A model generated the notes under the pieces. It was given only the letters and a program-made list of their open reading frames with translations, had not been told where the DNA came from and did no database searches. A program made the translations under genes and the position numbers. Positions 45,285 through 53,799 of a stretch of 64,000 bases of DNA are shown here, one piece after another. Source of the stretch: Candidatus Zixiibacteriota bacterium (lineage in GTDB: Bacteria > Zixibacteria > MSB-5A5 > GN15 > FEB-12); the NCBI GenBank assembly GCA_022571845.1, contig JACZXB010000006.1, positions 115,005 to 179,004 on the forward strand, given 5' to 3'. How positions within the stretch are numbered: position 1 is the stretch's first letter; every line of letters begins with the position of its first letter.

Positions 45285-45701
45285 TTAAAGTAAAAAGGCT
45301 GAGTTGGAAATATATAACGGGGGAGAGTTAATTGATAATATCAGCCTATCAGCCAATACCAAGGCTGGCTCATCCGAGAGGCTGTTGTCTGTTGAAGAAT
45401 CATCGATATTTATAATGTGCTTTAACTCATATTTTGTCTGGATATCGGCCATAAAAGGAGGAGGTATCACCGGTACAGATAGCTCAACTTTACAGGAACA
45501 GTCGTCTTCCAGCACAATTTCTCTGATTAGACAACTATTATCTTCTTTTTCTTCAGGGTAGCAACAGCAGCTAAATTCGGTTTCTGACTTTTCAGGCTGA
45601 TTATAAAGCGTTGCAGCCTGCAAGGCAGGTGCAGCCATCAGGCAGATAGCTACTATAATAGTGGCCAGAAATCTCAATTTGTTTGAACGAATGTCTCTCA
45701 T
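45285..45701 (-). CDS. Exported Cys-rich protein heading the cus operon
   Basis: A 138-residue protein with a signal peptide (1-~29, ends LQA). The mature N-terminus has CCCYPEEKEDNSC and DDCSC, six cysteines within ~30 residues; the C-terminus ends PPLYISNSAFLL. I do not recognise a named family. Its position as the first gene before cusC-cusB-cusA and its cysteine cluster suggest a periplasmic copper/silver chaperone or sensor; this is inference. Confidence 0.7.
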   Translation of the reverse strand: MRDIRSNKLRFLATIIVAICLMAAPALQAATLYNQPEKSETEFSCCCYPEEKEDNSCLIREIVLEDDCSCKVELSVPVIPPPFMADIQTKYELKHIINIDDSSTDNSLSDEPALVLADRLILSINSPPLYISNSAFLL

Positions 45702-46164
45702 TTATAATTCTCTCAGCCTTTTTAACGCAAAAGGCCGAGTAAAGTTTCCAATTATCTTATCGGCAACATAAAAGGAACTGTTCACATATGAAACGGTAAA
45801 AAGCAGCCTTTTTGATTCAAAAAAGCTACTGCAATCAATTTTTTTCACCACTTGGCCTGCCTAAGTTCACAAATAGGTTGGGCAGAAAATATCAGATTCA
45901 AAAAAGAGTGGGTCAAAAACTGCCGATAATGACTATTTCCAGCTTTGATTAAATCTCCCAGCCTGTCTTTTCAGACATCACAGCAAAAGGAATGGGAGTT
46001 AAACCGGCAGCCGAAATAGTTATCAAAACAGGATTTAACCAGTCCATTAAACCTTGAACTACGGCACAGTAAAGGGAATTGTCCTCAAAGTAGTTGCAAC
46101 AAATTTCAGAATGAATTATTCTATCAGTTCAGAACAATTCTGGCGAGCTTGATTTCGTTGCAAT
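45702..46164. other. Intergenic, divergent promoters expected
   Basis: About 460 AT-rich bases between the minus-strand metal-efflux operon and the plus-strand YfhO-like gene. No reading frame, RNA gene or clear operator was recognised. An imperfect hairpin (GGCCTGCCTAAG / ATAGGTTGGGCAG) lies near 45857-45887. Confidence 0.5.
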
Positions 46165-48594
46165 ATGAAAGATACAGAAAATCTCACGGCAGTTCCTGAA
46201 AAAGTAGAATATAATATAGAGCGGTCACCTTACTATGTACCAGCGGCATTCGCATTAATGCTTTTGGGGCTGATAATTCTGTTCAGTGATTTTCTCTTTT
46301 CGGACAATATGCTCTATGGCTCCGATATGCTGACAGCCGGTATTTATCACCGCTCAATGCTGGTGGAGTATTTTAATGCACATGGTCAAATTCCACAATG
46401 GGATCCGCATGTGTTCGGGGGCATACCCTATGTGGATGCTTTCCATGGCGATATTTTTTATCCTTTTTCAGTTTTGAAATTCTTTATTCCGCTCTACTTT
46501 CATCTGGGCTTTAATTTGATTTTGCATATCTTTTTTGCCGGCGTATTTATGTATCTGGCGGCCCGGCAGTTTAAACTGGGCAAAACGGCCGCATTGTTTT
46601 CTGCGGCCAGCTATATGTTCGCCGCTTATTTAGTGTCAATGGTAGCGGCCGGGCACGAAGGTAGAATCTATGTAACGGCACTTTTTCCACTGGTAATGCT
46701 TTTCCTGGACAGAGGCTTCGAACAAAAACAATTCTTAAATTTCAGCATTCTCGGGCTGATTCTGGGAATAATCATTGTCTCTCCGCATCCACAGATGGCC
46801 TACTTCTCTCTCTGGGCGGTCGGCTTTTATTCGCTATTTAAGCTAATTGTTCTCTGGCGCGAAAACGAAAAAATCTTGTCAATTATAAAACCCGCTTCAC
46901 TGGCTGCTTATGCAGTTGTTATTGCGCTACTGCTGTCTGCTATTCAGTTTTATCCGGGTTATGTCTATACCACAGAATTTTCTCCACGCGCCATACAAAA
47001 AAAAAGTGAAAGCTGGTCAACCTCCTGGTCAATGCACGAAGAAGAAGTTTTTTCGCTGCTTATTCCGGAGTTCTCAGGCACTTCGTTTCCGAGGCTGCCT
47101 TTTGTTTCGCGAAAAACAGAACAATCAAGTTACTGGGGAAAAAATTACTTCAAGGACAGTTCCGAGTCTGTCGGTGTGGTACCTCTGTTTCTGGCCCTGA
47201 TGGCGCTGGTTTTTGTCAGACGCAATGAGAAGTACTTTTTTGGAGGGCTGGCACTTTTTGCACTCATTTATGCCCTGGGGGCAACTACTCCAATTTTTAA
47301 AATATTTTATTATCTGATTCCCAAAGTTAAATCACTAAGAGCTCCCAGCATGATCATGTTCATTTTCTCTTTTTCAATTGCGCTGCTGGGAGGGATGGCT
47401 GTGCAGGCAATTATGGATTGGAGAAAATCCGGTAATGTAGCCAGAAGAAAAGAGATTAATTATCTGCTGTTTGGATTTCCGGCATTAATGTTTTTGCTGG
47501 CATTATTGTTTAACATTGCCGGAAACGAAATGCTATCCGCTTGGAATTCACTTTTTTACAGTGATATAGCAACTACTGTTGTGCGACAAGGAGTCACCAA
47601 GCTGGATCTGGCCATGTTGAACCTGCCTGCTATTCAGAGCGGCGCCTGGATGGCTGCACTGTTTACAGCGCTGGTCGCACTTATTACCTGGTTATTTCTT
47701 TCGGGGAAAGCAGCTGTCGCAATTTTATCGCTACTGATAGTTCTGCCGGTTATCGACGGAGTACGATTCAACAGACGTTTTGTAGATGTCTTAGATCCCC
47801 TGACATATTTTGGCGCCAAGGCTTATACAGTTTTTTTCCAGGCTCAGCCAGGTCAATTTCGGGTGTTGAATCTCACGCGCGATGTTCCCAAATCGATATT
47901 GCCGCAGTTTGGCATTGATGTGGTGACAGGCTATCATGGCAATCAACTCAGATGGTACAGTGCCCTGATGGGCGGACCAAAATTTGAGAATCGCTCGAAT
48001 CGACATTTCTTGAATCTGGTCGGAGCGAAGTATGTTCTGATACCTGCGGAGGCTAAGATAGCTGATGACTACTTTGGAGAAATACCGACAACAACAGCCG
48101 CTATAATTGGCAACGTCAAGATTTTGAAAAACCACAATGCGCTGGAAAGAGTATATCTGGTAAACGATTATCAGGTCTTTGAAGATCGAAGATATATTTA
48201 CCCTTATATTCTGAGAGGCGGAGACGACTTAAGTCAGTTTGTCTATCTTGAAAAAGAGCCTGATATAAAAATGTCAACCGACAGCCTCGGTTCCGATTCT
48301 GCCTGGATAATTTCCCGCGCCATGGATTCGGTCGTTGTCGGCCTTAACTGTACCTCCAATAGGCTGCTGGTGCTGACTGAAAATTATTACGACAGCTGGC
48401 AGGTGTTTGTCGATGGCCGTCCGGCCGAACTGCTCAGGTCCTATGGAACATTCCGGGCGGTGGCGGTTCCGAAAGGCGCTAAGCAGGTATTGTTTAAGTA
48501 CACTTCAGAGCGCTATGCCACTGGTAAGCTAATTACATTTGTAACCTCGCTTTACCTGCTGGCAGTCTTTGGCTTTTACTTCCGCAAAGATTGA
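46165..48594 (+). CDS. YfhO-like multi-spanning membrane protein
   Basis: An 809-residue protein with about 12-13 membrane helices and a C-terminal soluble domain. The first loop (GSDMLTAGIYHRSMLVEYF, QWDPHVFGGIPYVDAFHGD) and the C-terminal LVLTENYYDSWQVFVDGRP match the YfhO/GT-C-like family, which takes part in glycosyl transfer to lipids or teichoic acids in other bacteria. Substrate unknown. It stands alone and is convergent with the MscS gene. Confidence 0.8.
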   Translation: MKDTENLTAVPEKVEYNIERSPYYVPAAFALMLLGLIILFSDFLFSDNMLYGSDMLTAGIYHRSMLVEYFNAHGQIPQWDPHVFGGIPYVDAFHGDIFYPFSVLKFFIPLYFHLGFNLILHIFFAGVFMYLAARQFKLGKTAALFSAASYMFAAYLVSMVAAGHEGRIYVTALFPLVMLFLDRGFEQKQFLNFSILGLILGIIIVSPHPQMAYFSLWAVGFYSLFKLIVLWRENEKILSIIKPASLAAYAVVIALLLSAIQFYPGYVYTTEFSPRAIQKKSESWSTSWSMHEEEVFSLLIPEFSGTSFPRLPFVSRKTEQSSYWGKNYFKDSSESVGVVPLFLALMALVFVRRNEKYFFGGLALFALIYALGATTPIFKIFYYLIPKVKSLRAPSMIMFIFSFSIALLGGMAVQAIMDWRKSGNVARRKEINYLLFGFPALMFLLALLFNIAGNEMLSAWNSLFYSDIATTVVRQGVTKLDLAMLNLPAIQSGAWMAALFTALVALITWLFLSGKAAVAILSLLIVLPVIDGVRFNRRFVDVLDPLTYFGAKAYTVFFQAQPGQFRVLNLTRDVPKSILPQFGIDVVTGYHGNQLRWYSALMGGPKFENRSNRHFLNLVGAKYVLIPAEAKIADDYFGEIPTTTAAIIGNVKILKNHNALERVYLVNDYQVFEDRRYIYPYILRGGDDLSQFVYLEKEPDIKMSTDSLGSDSAWIISRAMDSVVVGLNCTSNRLLVLTENYYDSWQVFVDGRPAELLRSYGTFRAVAVPKGAKQVLFKYTSERYATGKLITFVTSLYLLAVFGFYFRKD

Positions 48595-48640
48595 TAACCT
48601 GCTTCCCCGGTCCCACTTGTGCCGGACGACCCGCTGGCTA

Positions 48641-49684
48641 CTATTGCTTCATATAAACCGTTCGTGTGGGGAACGGGATTTCGATGCCACTTTCATTGAG
48701 AGTATTATAGACCAGCTCCGTCATTTCCAACTTCCTGGCGAACTGCTTCCCATAATCATCCACCCACACCCGGGCAGTCATATCGAGAGAAAAATCGTTC
48801 ATATTCAAGAAGAGCACCTGAGGTTCAGGCTCCAGCATAATGTCGTCCAGCTGCTTGATGGCATCCAACACAACCCGTTTGACTTCGGCGATGTTACTGC
48901 CGTAGGCCACCGCGAAATTTACGGCAACTCGGATAGTGGCATCGGGTTTGGTGTAGTTTTTGACCTGCGCATTGGCAAGTTGCGAATTGGGAAGAGAGAT
49001 AACTTCGTTGTCGTAGGTCTGTATCCTGGTGCAGCGAAGACCAATGTCCAGCACTACCCCCACGTCCCCGCTCTCGAGTTTGACCTTGTCACCCACATTG
49101 ATAGAACGATCCAATATGAGCTGAATGCCGGAAAAGATGTTGGCCAGGCTGCTGTTTAGGGCCAAGGCGATGGCTAGACCACCAATACCGAGGGCGCCCA
49201 CTAGGGGACCGATCTGGATTTCCCATTTCCCCAGAATGATCAGGACACCAAGGATGACAACGATTGTCTTTAGGGTCTTGCGCAAAAGTGGTAGCAGGCC
49301 TTCGTCCATGGTTGACACGGTTCGTTTCGCTGGGATCTTTTCCAGCCACTTGGACAGGTTGTTAATCAGGTTGATCACGCCGCGCATTAATAGCACAACA
49401 AGCAGAGAAAACAGCATCCGCTGGGGAATGACGGTCTGCAGAGCCAGAGGCGTCAGGGCCGCCATCAGACCTATGACCGGGACCGAATAGGTCACGACGT
49501 TTTTAGCGGCCCGGATCAGAATATCGTCCAGGTCGGTCTTGGTCTTTTTAGCTACCGTACGTAAGATAAACCCTAGGCTCCAGCGGACGACGACGGTCAG
49601 CACCAGTGAAAGAGTGAAGATCCCCAGGGACAGAATCCAGGGGGTTTCAAAATAGGGACTCAGTATGTCGGCAAGAGCGTCCAT
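48641..49684 (-). CDS. MscS-family mechanosensitive channel
   Basis: A 347-residue channel. N-terminal helices (ILSLGIFTLSLVLTVVVRW and two more) precede the pore helix and beta domain: LGIGGLAIALALNSSLANIF, DRSINVGDKVKLESGDVGVV, IQTYDNEVISLPNSQLANAQ and VNFAVAYGSN. It opens on membrane tension to release solutes on hypo-osmotic shock. AAAGGAGG lies before the ATG. The mid-length form lacks long N- or C-terminal additions. Confidence 0.92.
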   Translation of the reverse strand: MDALADILSPYFETPWILSLGIFTLSLVLTVVVRWSLGFILRTVAKKTKTDLDDILIRAAKNVVTYSVPVIGLMAALTPLALQTVIPQRMLFSLLVVLLMRGVINLINNLSKWLEKIPAKRTVSTMDEGLLPLLRKTLKTIVVILGVLIILGKWEIQIGPLVGALGIGGLAIALALNSSLANIFSGIQLILDRSINVGDKVKLESGDVGVVLDIGLRCTRIQTYDNEVISLPNSQLANAQVKNYTKPDATIRVAVNFAVAYGSNIAEVKRVVLDAIKQLDDIMLEPEPQVLFLNMNDFSLDMTARVWVDDYGKQFARKLEMTELVYNTLNESGIEIPFPTRTVYMKQ

Positions 49685-49866
49685 TGCAATCCTCCTTTAG
49701 ACGTTAGTTTCGCATGCAGAGGCTGTCTGACCGGAAATTCAAACCAGCCTGCCGCAACGGCTTCAATAAAAGTTCAATCAATGTCCGCAATGATGCAGCA
49801 AGTTTCATTGATGTCAAGTTTGTGGTTCACCGAATCTTTTTGATGCACTCCTCAAGGCAGGGGCAC

Positions 49867-51489
49867 TCACTTTTTTGCTCTGAGTTCATACCCCATGACA
49901 TGACCGAGTCGGTCAATATCGGGAAGCACGGCGGCGATCTTACGGGCAACCGTATTAATGCGGGAGTCGAAGCGTGGTTTATCCGGAGCTACCAGTAGAG
50001 GATGCAATATCCGGCTGATGAGGTAGTATGTTCCCCAATACTGGCGATGGACGATTTGAAAGAGAGGTTCAAGGTGTGATTCCAACTCGGCCTCGCGGAA
50101 TTTGAGAGAGCTGACATTGTCGGGTGAGACGGATGGAATAAGGTCAAGTGACAGTCGCGCCCGGAGTTCGTTGAGACGGTCGAGGCCGTCTTCGGTCCCT
50201 TCGACCATGAGATAGCTGCCGCCGGGGCGAAGGACCCGGTGAATTTCGGCAAGAGTCGCCCACTGGTCTTCTCGTGACGGCAGGTTTTGCAGACATCGCT
50301 CACTTATAACATAATCGAAGGAATCGCTGTCAAACGGGAGATGGCGAACATCAGCCTGACAAAAATCTGGTCTGCTCTGCAGATCGACCTTCATGCGCTC
50401 GGCCAGCAGGCCGGCTCCGCGAATCATTTCGGCGGAAAAGTCAAGGCCGACGAAGTTTCCTTTTATCTCTTTAGCCAGTGACAGCAGGGTGTAGCCGTTG
50501 CCGCAGCCGATATCCAGAATATCCCCGGGGCTTAGTCGTTCACGTAGAAACGCTATTTCCAATTCCCTCAGGTTGTGATCGCGGGAAGTAGCGTACGTTT
50601 CTTCGACATTGCGATGGTCGTAAATATCACGAAGTAGCTCGGCTTTTTCTTTTGTCGAGGCACTCTGGTATAACTTCAGGGCAGCTGCGGTTCCTTCAAC
50701 GATTAACACACTATCCGATTTATTACCGTTTTGGGAGGCCGGGATATTGGCAGCGGCATGATACAGTGCGGGAAGTGACATGATTCGGTAGCCACGATTC
50801 AAAACATAGTCAAGAATCTCTGTCACGATTGACCTGGTTCCCTTCCCTTCAAAGACATCGATACGGGCAACCTGGGGATCTGTCTCTCGTATGAGATGTT
50901 TCACCTTTTGATAATACTTTACGTCAGGGACGTTCATGGCGAAAAGAAAGGGATGCAGGTTGATAACTTTCAGTCCTGGGGAATCAAAATGCTCTCTTAT
51001 GGATGACAGTTCGCAGGGGAGGCCGCGTTTGAAGTGAACATCATCTTCCCAGAATACTGGAAAGCGCATTAAGCCGGAGTTATGCTTGAGCGGCTCGCAC
51101 CTCGGTTGCAGGAAGAGGCAGAGATTGCTGTCGAAGAGTAATCCTCTCTTCGCGAACAAATCGGCTATCGGGGTACTATCCACAAAGGCATGAGAGCGAT
51201 AAGCCTTCGCCTCCGGCCAGAGTGTGAGCAGATTGTCGGCGATTTCGTCCGGAGAGTTCCCTTGGGTAGAGCCGGGAAGAAAATTTGGGTGTATACCGAC
51301 CAACTGTTTTTTTTCGTGGTCCGCATATCGCCTGCGAATTTCTGCGGAATCATGGGTGATGAACGGGCAGAGTAGTATTTGCCGCTGCTCAAAAAAGTCA
51401 AGCATCTCGGCAATAGCCCACTCGGGTGCCCAGTCTATGTCGCTGGTAAAACAGAATATCGGTTCAGCCAGGCTGAAACTCACGAACAT
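49867..51489 (-). CDS. Polysaccharide deacetylase-like/SAM methyltransferase fusion
   Basis: A 540-residue two-part protein. Residues ~1-260 resemble the WbmS-like polysaccharide deacetylase fold: FTSDIDWAPEWAIAEMLDFF, HPNFLPGSTQG, RSHAFVDST and MRFPVFWEDD. Residues ~290-540 are a type 11 SAM methyltransferase with ILDIGCGNGYTLLSLA, VGLDFSAEMI, FDYVISERCLQNL and LRPGGSYLMVE. This suggests modification of surface sugars (N-deacetylation and methylation), but whether the deacetylase half is active is uncertain. No other glycan genes lie next to it. Confidence 0.75.
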   Translation of the reverse strand: MFVSFSLAEPIFCFTSDIDWAPEWAIAEMLDFFEQRQILLCPFITHDSAEIRRRYADHEKKQLVGIHPNFLPGSTQGNSPDEIADNLLTLWPEAKAYRSHAFVDSTPIADLFAKRGLLFDSNLCLFLQPRCEPLKHNSGLMRFPVFWEDDVHFKRGLPCELSSIREHFDSPGLKVINLHPFLFAMNVPDVKYYQKVKHLIRETDPQVARIDVFEGKGTRSIVTEILDYVLNRGYRIMSLPALYHAAANIPASQNGNKSDSVLIVEGTAAALKLYQSASTKEKAELLRDIYDHRNVEETYATSRDHNLRELEIAFLRERLSPGDILDIGCGNGYTLLSLAKEIKGNFVGLDFSAEMIRGAGLLAERMKVDLQSRPDFCQADVRHLPFDSDSFDYVISERCLQNLPSREDQWATLAEIHRVLRPGGSYLMVEGTEDGLDRLNELRARLSLDLIPSVSPDNVSSLKFREAELESHLEPLFQIVHRQYWGTYYLISRILHPLLVAPDKPRFDSRINTVARKIAAVLPDIDRLGHVMGYELRAKK

Positions 51490-51949
51490 ACTCCAGCATA
51501 CATGTTGCTTGATTTATTCACTTTGGTGAAATACAACAGATGTTGCCGTGAATCAACCAGCATTTTTCTGGCTTTCTTGTATACTAGCGAATGAAATTGA
51601 GCGCTGAAAACCATAACCCGTTAGAATACAATAAATTGGCTCCCCCGACAGGACTATTATAGAACTTTTGGACCGGTAGTGCAGTACCTTCGCAGAGCCA
51701 GTTGAATTTAATAACTATGAAACTAGACCGAAATACTAGGAGCAGCTTATCAGAGTACGAACAATGAAACTGAGAAAACAAAACTACAAAAAGGCAATTG
51801 CCAGAGCAAAAACTATGTTAGGTTTAAATTCCACTTGTCCGGATTATTTGAAGACGTACACCCTATCTATTCGGTGTGTCCATCAAAGCGGGAGAGGTTC
51901 ATCGTGTGCCAATTCAACGAGTTACGACCTAATCAGCTGGCCAACAGAT
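51490..51949. other. Intergenic with repeat element copy A
   Basis: A 460-base gap with no gene I can support. It contains copy A of the MITE-like element (51616-51750). A 79-codon plus-strand frame at 51764-52003 has no homology signs and overlaps the end of the LVIVD gene, so it is not called. Confidence 0.6.
51616..51750 (+). repeat. MITE-like repeat, copy A (diverged)
   Basis: About 135 bases alignable to copy B: TTAG(A/T)ATACAATAAA, GGCTCCCCC, GGACTATTATAGAACTTT, ACCGGT, TGCAGTACCTTCGCAGAGCC and a right end with GACCGAAATA. It has more substitutions than B and C, and the G-run at the right end is degraded, so it is the oldest copy. Same orientation as B and C. Confidence 0.8.
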
Positions 51950-53311
51950 TTAGTAGAATATCAGTATATGAATCCTTATCAAGTCGCCGTCACTAACATA
52001 TAGTATATTATTCGTTACAGCCAGCTCCTTTCCGTTGACGGGAAGATCATAGATGGTCTTCAGGCTGGGCGCCGTGGGATCGGAGATATCTATCAGCTGA
52101 ATGCCTAGACTATCTACAACAATGAGATTCCCCCGAGCGACAATCATATCATTTGAATTCACTCCCACAGAATAAGATGAGAACTTGACCGGCGCGGCGG
52201 GGTTTGCAATGTCGACAATCTCAATTTCCAGCAATGTTGTTTCCAGAAACATAATGTCTCCCGAAATGGTCATGTCCGTAACATTGCCTCCCGCATGATA
52301 AGTTCCGATTATCTTGATGTTCAGCGGATCGGACACGCTAGCGAGTTCAACGGTTCTGTTTCCAGCTACGATCAACAAAGTGTCTATCAGCTCCAAATGG
52401 CTACCTCCAGAGAAACTGGTGTCATACCCCAAGAATTTCGGTGCGGAGCTGTTTGACACATCCACTATCGCCAATGAACCGGAACTCGCCAGAAAGACAT
52501 TCTGTCCATTGGTAACTGGGTCATGATACCTTCTCCCCTTAGTTCCAAGAGAGACACTCCCGTAAAATGCAGATCCGGGTGGGCCGCGTTTAGCATGGAG
52601 TTTTGGCGGTGTCTGCGGGACATACAAATCTTCTTGGGGCACCATATATACGTATCTCCCGTATGTGGTGAGGACGACCTGCTCAGACCCGCCACCCCAC
52701 CAGCCCAAGATGAAGATGCTGGGATTGACAGCATCTGAAATATCAAGCACTGAAATGATAGATACGGGCAAACTCAAGAACCCACCCGAGCCCGGTATCC
52801 ATTTTTGGAGAAGCAGGTATCCGTTTAAAGTTGGTGTCATGTTGTATAGCCACGCAGCATCGCTTTCTGTGTAGGAGCTCATCCAGGCAAGATGTTCTTG
52901 TCTGGGGAGAGTCGCCGATACGCTGTTTGAGACACCCGATTCAGCGCCATATATGGTCCCTGAAAGTACACCGAAGTGATACGTTTTGTTGTCTTTCAGA
53001 AGCGTTATGGTGAAAGTTTCAACCCCGCTGCTGGGGGCTCTGGGATACACTACGCCTGCATCTGTTGCAGAATCCCAGGTAGAGTCCGTTACCGGAAAGG
53101 TCGCATAGCGAATCTTTGTGTAATAGAGTTTCCCGTTGGGAGTATCCGCCTCGGGCGCTGTCCAGCTCAGCTCAACCCGGCTGGTGGTTACATTTTTTAT
53201 TTCCAGATCGGTTATTGTTTCCGGCGGGAAACGTTGAACATTTTCGGCTGGACCTGTCGGATCCGTGCAACCGATTAGTAAAGTAAAGAGCATGAGGGCC
53301 ACTGCAATCAA
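51950..53311 (-). CDS. LVIVD-repeat lipoprotein with fibronectin III domain
   Basis: A 453-residue exported protein. A hydrophobic signal ends at a lipobox (LLIGC), so it is probably a lipoprotein. An FN3 domain follows (VELSWTAPEADTPNGKLYYT), then LVIVD-type beta-propeller repeats (SLAIVDVSNSSAPKFLGYD, EIVDIANPAAPVKF, IQLIDISDPTAPSL). The role is unknown, likely surface binding. The start is uncertain: TTG 53311 gives a signal without positive charge, whereas the frame continues upstream through a Lys/Arg-rich stretch to AGGAG at 53364-53368 but meets only ATT/ATC codons there. The gene lies between two copies of the MITE-like element. Confidence 0.75.
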   Translation of the reverse strand: MIAVALMLFTLLIGCTDPTGPAENVQRFPPETITDLEIKNVTTSRVELSWTAPEADTPNGKLYYTKIRYATFPVTDSTWDSATDAGVVYPRAPSSGVETFTITLLKDNKTYHFGVLSGTIYGAESGVSNSVSATLPRQEHLAWMSSYTESDAAWLYNMTPTLNGYLLLQKWIPGSGGFLSLPVSIISVLDISDAVNPSIFILGWWGGGSEQVVLTTYGRYVYMVPQEDLYVPQTPPKLHAKRGPPGSAFYGSVSLGTKGRRYHDPVTNGQNVFLASSGSLAIVDVSNSSAPKFLGYDTSFSGGSHLELIDTLLIVAGNRTVELASVSDPLNIKIIGTYHAGGNVTDMTISGDIMFLETTLLEIEIVDIANPAAPVKFSSYSVGVNSNDMIVARGNLIVVDSLGIQLIDISDPTAPSLKTIYDLPVNGKELAVTNNILYVSDGDLIRIHILIFY

Positions 53312-53799
53312 GATTTGTGATTGCTTGAATTGATTCTCTTTTGATCGAATTCCGATAATTTTTCTCCTCAGGTGAGATTGTATCTCTGACTAGCCTCCAT
53401 TAGTTGTACCACTTTTTAAGTTAGTCCTACAGCAATCCACGTCAAGTCATATGTTGGCCGATAGCTCTCCGGTAATCTCACACACCTACAATCGAGTAGA
53501 AACCAACTCGGAAGTATTTTAACTCGTTAGTATACAATAAAGTGGCTCCCCCTATTGGACTATTATAGAACTTTCGGACCGGTGGTGCAGTACCTTCGCA
53601 GAGCCGGTTGAATATACTAACTTTAAAACTGGACCGATATGTGGGGGGCAGGTCAGCATCCGTCTGGCGTAGTAACCGTCTCCTCACAATTCCCTACAGA
53701 CGTCTCGTTATCCTGCAAAGACTTACGGGGAGACGATCAGGCAGAGAAGGCTGAAGATGGGGCTGAATCATGATGTATATTTGTGAACTGAAGGACAAT
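53312..53799. other. Intergenic with repeat element copy B
   Basis: A 488-base gap that contains copy B of the MITE-like element (53521-53655) and, near 53364-53368, the AGGAG upstream of the LVIVD gene. No other gene, RNA or clear terminator of the heme operon was seen. Confidence 0.6.
53521..53655 (+). repeat. MITE-like repeat, copy B (full length)
   Basis: About 135 bases. The left C-run (GGCTCCCCCTATTGGAC) and right G-run (GGACCGATATGTGGGGGGCAG) form an imperfect terminal inverted repeat. The core differs from copy C at only a handful of positions over ~95 bases. No transposase is encoded. The ends recall IS3-group termini, which is tentative. Confidence 0.85.

Noticed and set aside
51764..52003. 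79-codon plus-strand frame after repeat copy A
   Set aside because: No recognisable domain, no clear ribosome site, and overlap with the 3' end of the LVIVD gene.
53478..53687. Minus-strand short frames inside repeat copies A and B with similar peptides (LCEGTA, KFYNSP)
   Set aside because: The similarity comes from the repeated DNA itself; the frames are short, lack start context and are not kept intact in copy C.
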